This document shows positions 7,430-12,096 of a DNA stretch of 12,096 nucleotides, one piece after another. Position numbers and translations under genes: made by a program. Under the pieces are notes generated by a model. It saw only the letters and a program-made list of their open reading frames with translations. It did no database searches and was not told the DNA's origin. Origin of the DNA: Candidatus Benthicola azotiphorus (GTDB taxonomy: Bacteria > Gemmatimonadota > Gemmatimonadetes > Palauibacterales > Palauibacteraceae); NCBI GenBank assembly GCA_947581745.1, contig CANPVW010000171.1, positions 1 through 12,096 on the forward strand, in the 5' to 3' direction. Within the stretch, counting starts at the first letter, position 1, and the number at the start of each line of letters is the position of its first letter.

Positions 7430-8016
7430 GATCTGCCTCCGGCGGAGTCCAGGTCGAGGAAGTTCCTGAGCAGTCGATCGCCTTCCGGCGTGAGGATGCT
7501 CTCGGGGTGGAACTGCACCCCCTCCGCCCTGTGGTCGCGGTGCCGCACTCCCATGATCTCCCCGTCCGAGGTGTAGGCGGACACCGTCAGCTCGTCCGGC
7601 AGCGAGTCCTCCGTCACCGCGAGAGAGTGATAGCGGCCGGCCTGCATCGGGTTGGGCAGTCCCTCGTAGAGAGTGCGGCTGTCGTGATACACGGTGGATG
7701 CCTTCCCGTGTACCAGGGAGCGGGCCGGCTCCACACGCGCCCCGCACACCGCGGCGAGAGCCTGATGTCCCAGGCACACGCCGAGGACCGGCCGGTCCCC
7801 GATCATCGCTTCGATCAAGGGCATGGAGACGCCGGCTGCCTCCGGTCGTCCCGGTCCGGGTGACACCACCAGGTGGGTCGGCTCCAGGGCCAGCGCCTCA
7901 GCGAGGGTGACGCGGTCGTTTCTTCGCACCGTGACCTCGGCGTCCATTACGGCGAGCGCCTGAACCAGGTTGTACGTGAAGGAGTCGTAGTTGTCGATCA
8001 GCAGGACGTGCCTCAC
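7426..8016 (-). CDS. trpG: Anthranilate synthase component II, glutamine amidotransferase
   Basis: Hydrolyses glutamine and channels ammonia to TrpE for anthranilate formation. The 196-residue product is a class I glutamine amidotransferase: DNYDSFTYNL (8-17), the oxyanion strand SPGPGRPE (52-59), the nucleophile Cys81 in GVCLGHQ, HGK (103-105), and the His170-Glu172 pair in QFHPES. The start is GTG at 8016, overlapping the trpE stop as GTGA, with a GGAGG core four bases before it inside the last trpE codons. TrpG and PabA cannot be told apart by sequence in many bacteria, so this subunit may also serve p-aminobenzoate synthesis. Its place between trpE and trpD makes the tryptophan role primary. 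Confidence 0.96.
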   Translation of the reverse strand: MRHVLLIDNYDSFTYNLVQALAVMDAEVTVRRNDRVTLAEALALEPTHLVVSPGPGRPEAAGVSMPLIEAMIGDRPVLGVCLGHQALAAVCGARVEPARSLVHGKASTVYHDSRTLYEGLPNPMQAGRYHSLAVTEDSLPDELTVSAYTSDGEIMGVRHRDHRAEGVQFHPESILTPEGDRLLRNFLDLDSAGGRS

Positions 8017-9395
8017 AGTCCCTCCTCGGCGAGCGTCAGGGCCGCCTCGAGGGCGGCGCCCTTCGCCAGGATCTCCGCGTGTTCCCGCTCGGGGAGGCTG
8101 TCCGCGACGATTCCCGCACCGGCCTGGTAGGCGTATCCGCCGTCGCGGAACACGAGCGTCCGGATCGCTATCGCCTGGTCCATCGACCCTCCGGCTCCGA
8201 AGTAGCCGACCGTCCCGGCATAGATTCCCCGCCGTACCGGCTCGAGCTCCCGGATGATCTCCATGGCACGGATCTTCGGCGCCCCCACCACGGTTCCCGC
8301 CGGAAACGCGGCGGCGAACAGGTCGAACGCGTCACGCCCGGGAGCCAGCACGCCGCGCGTCCCGCTCACGATGTGCATCACGTGGCTGTACCGCTCGACC
8401 GTGCGGAACGGATCGACCCGAATCGAGCCGGGGACGGCCACCCGTCCGAGGTCGTTGCGGGCGAGATCCACGAGCATCACGTGCTCCGCGTTCTCCTTCG
8501 GATCCGCCAGGAGATCTACTCCGAGAGCCTCGTCCTCCGCCGCATCGCCGCCCCTGGGTCGCGTTCCCGCGATCGGTCTCAGCTGAGCCTCCCGGCCGTC
8601 CAGCCGGACCAGCGCTTCGGGCGATGAGCCGACGACGGCAAGGCCATCCAGCTGCAGGAAGTACATGTAAGGCGAGGGGTTCAGGAGCCTGAGCGCCCGG
8701 TACGCCTCGAACGGCTCGATGTCGCAGCGCCCCTCGAACCGAATGGAAAGCACCAGCTGATAGATGTCACCCGCCGAGATGTGGCGCTGCACCCGTTCGA
8801 CTCCGTGCAGGAAGTCCGGGCGCTCGAGACTCGGAGCCGGCGGCGTGTGTCCCGCGACCCCGTTGCGGGCCGGCAGAGGCCCGCGAAGCAGTTCGATGAC
8901 TTCGCGCCGCAGACTGCCTCGCTCTTCTTCGCCCCCGGCGTGCAGCAGGGCGACGCGTCTCGAAACGTGATCGAAGACGAGCAGCGACTCAGGAGCCACG
9001 TAGTGCGCCTCCAGCGCCCCGCCGTCGCCGGAGGGCGACCGCAGATTCTCGAACCGTCCCGCCATCTCGAAGCCCGTCACGCCGACGAGGCCTCCCGCGA
9101 ACGGCAGGCCGGGCACCTCCGGATCGAGACGTCGCACGCGGGTCAGCGCGGCGCGGAAGGCGTCGAGCAGGGCTCCGGTGTCGTCGGGGACCCGCTGATG
9201 CGACTGGCCGACCCGGAACTCACCGCGCCCGATCTGCACTTCCAGCGCTTCTCCGAAGCCGATGAACGAGTAGCGACCCAGTCTCTCGCCCCCCTCGACG
9301 CTCTCGAGGAGGAAGCGGGGCTGGAGCGGAGCCAGCTTGAGGTAGGCCGACACCGGTGTGTCCAGGTCGGCGGCGATGTCGAACGGATGCTGCAT
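8013..9395 (-). CDS. trpE: Anthranilate synthase component I
   Basis: Converts chorismate and ammonia (from TrpG) to anthranilate, the committed and usually feedback-inhibited step. The 460 residues carry the chorismate-enzyme motifs PIAGTRPRG (274-282), DPKENAEHVMLVDL (298-311), RNDLGRV (313-319), SHVMHIVS (337-344), FPAGTVVGAPK (364-374) and QAGAGIVADS (424-433). The Ala in PIAGT favours TrpE over PabB, which usually has Lys there. LLES (29-32) and NPSPYMYF (239-246) match the known tryptophan-binding allosteric site, so Trp inhibition is expected. The chosen ATG has AAAAGG five bases upstream. The frame stays open to a GTG at 9446, but that codon lies inside the attenuator hairpin and is rejected. 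Confidence 0.96.
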   Translation of the reverse strand: MQHPFDIAADLDTPVSAYLKLAPLQPRFLLESVEGGERLGRYSFIGFGEALEVQIGRGEFRVGQSHQRVPDDTGALLDAFRAALTRVRRLDPEVPGLPFAGGLVGVTGFEMAGRFENLRSPSGDGGALEAHYVAPESLLVFDHVSRRVALLHAGGEEERGSLRREVIELLRGPLPARNGVAGHTPPAPSLERPDFLHGVERVQRHISAGDIYQLVLSIRFEGRCDIEPFEAYRALRLLNPSPYMYFLQLDGLAVVGSSPEALVRLDGREAQLRPIAGTRPRGGDAAEDEALGVDLLADPKENAEHVMLVDLARNDLGRVAVPGSIRVDPFRTVERYSHVMHIVSGTRGVLAPGRDAFDLFAAAFPAGTVVGAPKIRAMEIIRELEPVRRGIYAGTVGYFGAGGSMDQAIAIRTLVFRDGGYAYQAGAGIVADSLPEREHAEILAKGAALEAALTLAEEGL

Positions 9396-9436
9396 GATTG
9401 CCTTTTCGTCTCTCCGGCTGCGGGAGGCGGGATGTG

Positions 9437-9467
9437 AAAAACCCACCTCCGTGGCCGAAGGTGGGTT
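9437..9467 (-). terminator. trp attenuator terminator hairpin
   Basis: On the minus strand, AACCCACCTTCG (9467-9456) pairs with CGGAGGTGGGTT (9451-9440) over 12 bp with a single G-U, leaving a 4-base loop GCCA. The T run at 9441-9437 follows or overlaps the end of the stem. This is an intrinsic terminator 41 bases upstream of the trpE ATG. It is preceded by a Trp-rich leader peptide and a competing hairpin, so it is conditional and stops transcription when tryptophan is plentiful. Confidence 0.92.
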
Positions 9468-9540
9468 CGAGTCTGCCTGGATTCGATCAGCTCAGGCGGA
9501 TGCCACCTCCGGACGCGGACGGCTCCACCACCAGGAGGCG
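9437..9540 (-). promoter_or_regulatory. trp attenuator (regions 1-4)
   Basis: Four mutually exclusive segments can be drawn by hand. Region 1 (9540-9534, CGCCTCC) can pair with region 2 (9510-9504, GGAGGTG), with the three Trp codons in the loop. Region 2 extended (9512-9503, CCGGAGGTGG) pairs with region 3 (9464-9455, CCACCTTCGG) over 10 bp with one G-U, forming the antiterminator. Region 3 pairs with region 4 to make the terminator. Regions 2 and 4 share the identical 9-mer CGGAGGTGG, which explains their competition. A ribosome stalled on the Trp codons masks region 1 and frees region 2. One that reaches the leader stop (9494-9492) masks region 2 and lets the terminator form. This is the E. 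coli trp logic; the foldings are mine and no energies were computed. Confidence 0.88.
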
Positions 9541-9578
9541 TTCGAAGCGAGCGACGGTGACATGGCGTGACGAATCAT
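9492..9578 (-). CDS. trpL: trp leader peptide with three consecutive Trp codons
   Basis: A 28-codon open frame ending in TGA, with TGG TGG TGG as codons 16-18 (context SWWWSR). Its last codons overlap attenuator region 2, as expected for ribosome-mediated attenuation. No Shine-Dalgarno sequence precedes the first ATG (9578) or an in-frame second ATG at codon 6 (9563). The predicted transcription start falls at about 9579, so the first ATG may sit at the very 5' end and be read as a leaderless message. Leaderless trp leaders are known in some actinobacteria and rhizobia. Starting at codon 6 would give 23 residues with the same Trp run. The peptide acts through its translation; a separate function is not implied. 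Confidence 0.85.
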   Translation of the reverse strand: MIRHAMSPSLASNASWWWSRPRPEVASA

Positions 9579-9585
9579 GGGCTAA

Positions 9586-9614
9586 CGGATAGCGGCTGCC
9601 TGCGCGGTCGTCAA
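9586..9614 (-). promoter_or_regulatory. Putative sigma70-type trp promoter
   Basis: TTGACG (9614-9609) and TATCCG (9591-9586) are separated by exactly 17 bases. The -35 matches consensus in five of six positions and the -10 in three. The predicted start, about seven bases downstream, is at or one base before the leader ATG. The promoter begins eight bases after the amidohydrolase stop, and I see no terminator between them, so read-through into the trp leader is possible. Confidence 0.55.
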
Positions 9615-9621
9615 GCGCGGG

Positions 9622-10938
9622 TCACTCCGGCGAGCGGTACACGATGCCGCCCTTCATCACGAATACGACGTCCCGCGTCGCCTCGACGGTCACGGTCGGG
9701 TCGCCTTCCACCGCCGTCAGGTCGGCGAACGCACCCTGCCAGATCTCGCCCACCTTTCCCTCGAGTCCGAGAGCCCGCGCGTTCACGACCGTCGCGGCCT
9801 GGAGGGCTTCCGTCGGGGTCATGCCGGCTCGCACGAGCCAGGCCAGCTCGCGCCAGCTCTCGCCGTGCGGGAACACGCCCACGTCACTGCCGAGGCCCAC
9901 GATGACGCCCTCCTCCCGCGCATCACGCACCGCCTGCAGCGAACGGGCGATTCGCGGAGTCAGCCCGCCGTCCGGAGCATCCAGCTCCCAGCCGCCCGGG
10001 AGACCGCTGAAGTACTCGTCGTACGCGGCCGACGCCGCCAGGGTCGGGTAGAAGACCACTCGTTTTTCGGCCATCAGCCGGAAGACCTCCCGGGTCCCCC
10101 CGGAACCGTGCTCGATCGTCCGCACGCCGGCGAGGACGGCCCGGCGCATCCCTTCGGGAGAGTTGGCGTGTGCGGAGACGGGGAGGCCGGCCGCCGTCGC
10201 CTCGTCGACCAGCGCTTCCAGCTCTTCCAGCGTGAACGTGGGGGAGGTTCCCGCGGCACGGTTGAAGTCGGCGTACACCTTGATCACGTCGGCCCCGTGC
10301 CCGGCCTGGTCGCGAACCGCCCTGCGAATCTCCGCCTCACCCGTGACCATCTGAGCACCCTGCGGGAGAACGAGGTCCGGGTCCCAGCCACGGGGTCCGG
10401 GGGCGTACGAGGCCGTCGCGGCGATGGCTTTCGTGGCTGCCAGGATACGCGGGCCCGGAATCAGCCGATCCTCGATCGCATCGCGCACGGCGAGGTCCGC
10501 CCAGCCGGCCCCCTCCGTGCCCAGGTCTCGCAGCAGCGTGAACCCGGACAGGAGGGTCCGTTCGGCGTGCACTCCCGCTCTCAAAGTGCGGTAGGCGCGC
10601 GCCTCCTTGAGCACCTGGTCGTCCCACAGGGTCTCGTCGTACGGGTGGAGGAACAGGTGAGAGTGGGCGTCGATCAGTCCCGGCAGCAGCGTGGCCCCCG
10701 GGAGGTCCACGACGCGGGCACCGTCCGGAGGGGAGAGCGACTCCAGGGGACCGACCGCCTGGATTCTGTCGCCGTTCACCAGGACGGCCCATCCCTCGCG
10801 CACTTCGCCGGACGCCGAGTCGAACACCCGTTCCGGCCGGATGAGCGTCACGCCGCCATCGGGCTCCTGCGCCGCCGCGGGCAGTGCAGCAGCCAGGCAG
10901 GCGATGACGACGAACGGACTTCGACTCAGAGTTCTCAC
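9622..10938 (-). CDS. Exported metal-dependent amidohydrolase (imidazolonepropionase/prolidase-like)
   Basis: A 438-residue amidohydrolase-superfamily protein. Residues 1-23 form a Sec signal peptide (Arg-containing start, hydrophobic core VVIACLAAALP, AxA cleavage site before QEP), so it acts outside the cytoplasm. Metal and catalytic residues are recognisable: His92 and His94 in DAHSH, Lys220 in VIKVY (likely carbamylated bridging lysine), His257 in SAHA, His277 in IEHGS and Asp352 in GSDVG. The C-terminal ADLTAVEGDP and VMKGG segments complete the small beta domain typical of the family. The substrate is not determined; relatives include Xaa-Pro dipeptidases, carboxypeptidase-like enzymes and imidazolonepropionase-like proteins. 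The GTG start at 10938 has AGGAGG eight bases upstream. A longer frame to 11076 is rejected, as it would bury the signal peptide and overlap the divergent hydrolase control region. Confidence 0.9.
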   Translation of the reverse strand: MRTLSRSPFVVIACLAAALPAAAQEPDGGVTLIRPERVFDSASGEVREGWAVLVNGDRIQAVGPLESLSPPDGARVVDLPGATLLPGLIDAHSHLFLHPYDETLWDDQVLKEARAYRTLRAGVHAERTLLSGFTLLRDLGTEGAGWADLAVRDAIEDRLIPGPRILAATKAIAATASYAPGPRGWDPDLVLPQGAQMVTGEAEIRRAVRDQAGHGADVIKVYADFNRAAGTSPTFTLEELEALVDEATAAGLPVSAHANSPEGMRRAVLAGVRTIEHGSGGTREVFRLMAEKRVVFYPTLAASAAYDEYFSGLPGGWELDAPDGGLTPRIARSLQAVRDAREEGVIVGLGSDVGVFPHGESWRELAWLVRAGMTPTEALQAATVVNARALGLEGKVGEIWQGAFADLTAVEGDPTVTVEATRDVVFVMKGGIVYRSPE

Positions 10939-11079
10939 GTGTCTATCCTCCTCTCGAGCGGTGTCACGGAAAAGCTGCGCCCGAGAGCTCCGGCGCGCCA
11001 GCGCGGGAGGACCCTTCCCACGCCACGGCCATGCACGTACTCTCGCGGGTGCCCGAGTCAGCCACCGGAGGAGCACGAG
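10939..11079. other. Divergent intergenic region
   Basis: This 141-bp spacer separates the amidohydrolase (-) from the alpha/beta hydrolase (+). It holds a strong ribosome binding site for each gene (AGGAGG at 10947-10952 on minus; GGAGGAG at 11067-11073 on plus, six bases before the ATG). Promoters for both must lie here or nearby, but I cannot point to convincing -35/-10 pairs or an operator. No RNA gene or repeat is visible. Confidence 0.5.
10947..10952 (-). promoter_or_regulatory. Ribosome binding site fixing the amidohydrolase GTG start
   Basis: AGGAGG on the minus strand, eight bases before the GTG at 10938. It decides the start because the frame stays open for 46 more codons, and it places the signal peptide exactly at the N-terminus. 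Confidence 0.85.
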
Positions 11080-12096
11080 ATGAGTATCACGGCGCGCGCG
11101 GCTGCGCTCGTCCTCTGCTTCGGCGCCTGCGTGGACGCCGGGGAATCACGGTTGTCCGCCGATGCCGCCGCCCGTTTCGCGGGGAAGCTCGAGGCGTGCG
11201 AGTGGCCCGGCGTGTCGGGCGACGTGTGGTGCGGCACCCTGGAGGTCCCCGAAGACAGAGAGGTGGAGGGTGGAAGGATGATCGGCCTCCGGGTCATCGT
11301 CCTTCCGGCCACCGGGGGCGCAGCCCCGATGCCGGACGCCGTCACCTTCCTGGCGGGGGGAGGCGTCGCGCCGGCCACTCGATACGCGCCGTTTCTCGCC
11401 GACGCGCTGCCCAGGCTGCGCGAGGGACGGGACATCGTGCTCGTGGACCAGAGGGGTACGGGCGGCTCGAATCCGCTGGACTGCGACCTGCCCGAGCCGT
11501 ACGAGATCGAGGGCGGTGGCGAGGCGGGCCCCGCGTACGAGGAGGCCTATCTCGAGGCCCTGCGGGAGTGCAGGTGGCGAATCGAGGCTCGCGCGGACCC
11601 GACCCGGTACACCACCTGGAACGCGGCGGACGATCTCGACGCCGTCCGCGACTGGTTGGGGTACGAGCGGCTCGATCTGTGGGGCGCCTCCTACGGGACG
11701 AAGGTGGCGCGCGCCTACATGCGACAGCACCCCGGCCGGGTGAGATCTGCGGTGCTGCACGGAGTCGTCCCGATCGATCGATCCATGTGGCCCGATCTGT
11801 TGTTGAACGCGGATTCCGCGCTGACACGGCTGATCGCGAAGTGCGCCGGAGATCCGGACTGCGCGGCCGAGTATCCTGACCTCGGGTACCGGTTCAGCGG
11901 CCTGGTTCGGCGGCTGCAGTCGACTCCGGTCCGACTCGAAGTGCCCCTTGCCGAGTCGCCGGGCGATACCGTCGAGGTGCCGTTCGACCACCGGGCCCTG
12001 GCAGGCCTGGTGGTCGGCATGCTGCGCTCCAGTCGTGCCTCCCGCGCGCTCCCGGCGCTCGTGTCCCGGCTTGCCGACGGGGACTTCGGGCAGGTC
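11080..12096 (+). CDS. Secreted alpha/beta hydrolase, tripeptidyl/prolyl aminopeptidase-like (partial)
   Basis: First 339 residues of an S33-type alpha/beta hydrolase, cut by the right edge. The N-terminus is a short signal, AALVLCFGAC, with Cys17 in a weak lipobox, so export and possibly lipid anchoring are likely. Cysteines at 40 and 51 could form a disulfide, which fits an extracytoplasmic protein. DIVLVDQRGTGGSNPLDC (118-135) matches the TAP/proline-iminopeptidase group. The nucleophile elbow is GASYG with Ser204, followed by ARAYMRQHPGRV. The Asp and His of the triad lie beyond the window. The usual oxyanion-side HGGPG/GGPG segment reads AGGGV (92-96) here. Probably a peptidase acting on short peptides, but an esterase cannot be excluded. 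The ATG has GGAGGAG six bases upstream. Divergent from the amidohydrolase; a shared role in scavenging peptides is only a guess. Confidence 0.85.
   Translation, partial: MSITARAAALVLCFGACVDAGESRLSADAAARFAGKLEACEWPGVSGDVWCGTLEVPEDREVEGGRMIGLRVIVLPATGGAAPMPDAVTFLAGGGVAPATRYAPFLADALPRLREGRDIVLVDQRGTGGSNPLDCDLPEPYEIEGGGEAGPAYEEAYLEALRECRWRIEARADPTRYTTWNAADDLDAVRDWLGYERLDLWGASYGTKVARAYMRQHPGRVRSAVLHGVVPIDRSMWPDLLLNADSALTRLIAKCAGDPDCAAEYPDLGYRFSGLVRRLQSTPVRLEVPLAESPGDTVEVPFDHRALAGLVVGMLRSSRASRALPALVSRLADGDFGQV

Noticed and set aside
6008..7576. 522-codon open frame on the plus strand
   Set aside because: Antisense to the TrpD/TrpC part of the fusion and to trpG; no recognisable domain and no ribosome site.
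7430..7777. N-terminal extension of the TrpDCF frame to 7777
   Set aside because: This is a shadow of trpG; the GTG at 7429 overlaps the trpG stop and follows GGAGG, and TrpD homology begins there.
9396..9446. 17-residue extension of trpE from a GTG at 9446
   Set aside because: The GTG lies in the 3' arm of the attenuator hairpin, so it would not be a usable start; the ATG at 9395 has a ribosome site.
10939..11076. 46-residue extension of the amidohydrolase
   Set aside because: It would hide the signal peptide inside the protein and fill the divergent promoter region; the GTG at 10938 has a strong AGGAGG.

Overview
The window is high-GC and densely coded. Its core is a complete tryptophan operon on the minus strand, read right to left. 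Tight gene packing, frequent GTG starts, an unusual trp gene fusion and two secreted hydrolase-type genes next door suggest a free-living, high-GC, Gemmatimonadota-like bacterium. That placement is an impression, because no marker gene is present.

Layout from right to left. (a) 11080-12096 (+): start of a secreted or lipid-anchored alpha/beta hydrolase of the tripeptidyl/prolyl aminopeptidase type, cut by the window edge. (b) 9622-10938 (-): exported metal-dependent amidohydrolase, divergent from the hydrolase across a 141-bp spacer. (c) 9396-9621: a trp control region with a sigma70-like promoter (TTGACG-17-TATCCG), a 28-codon leader peptide with three consecutive Trp codons, and competing antiterminator and terminator hairpins. 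This is classical ribosome-mediated attenuation, and the predicted transcription start almost coincides with the leader AUG. (d) 1768-9395 (-): trpE, trpG, a single 846-codon trpD-trpC-trpF fusion, trpB, trpA and aroF, all overlapping by 4-11 bp. (e) 1-1656 (-): a separate iron unit, in which a DtxR/IdeR-like regulator with an N-terminal membrane segment and a C-terminal FeoA domain overlaps feoB by 4 bp. An 18-bp palindrome upstream is its likely operator.

How they work together. aroF makes DAHP, the entry compound of the shikimate pathway, and thus chorismate. TrpE/TrpG convert chorismate to anthranilate. The TrpDCF fusion carries anthranilate to indole-3-glycerol phosphate (three consecutive reactions in one chain), and TrpB/TrpA finish tryptophan. 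Placing aroF last puts chorismate supply under the same Trp attenuator. The iron unit probably senses Fe2+ (or Mn2+) and controls its own expression together with the FeoB importer.

Most noteworthy points: the TrpD-TrpC-TrpF trifunctional fusion with a divergent TrpF active site, the well-formed trp attenuator with an apparently leaderless leader peptide, and the membrane-tethered DtxR-FeoA fusion with its palindrome. No mobile elements, CRISPR arrays, tRNA or rRNA genes were seen. No gene-free stretch exceeds 300 bases.
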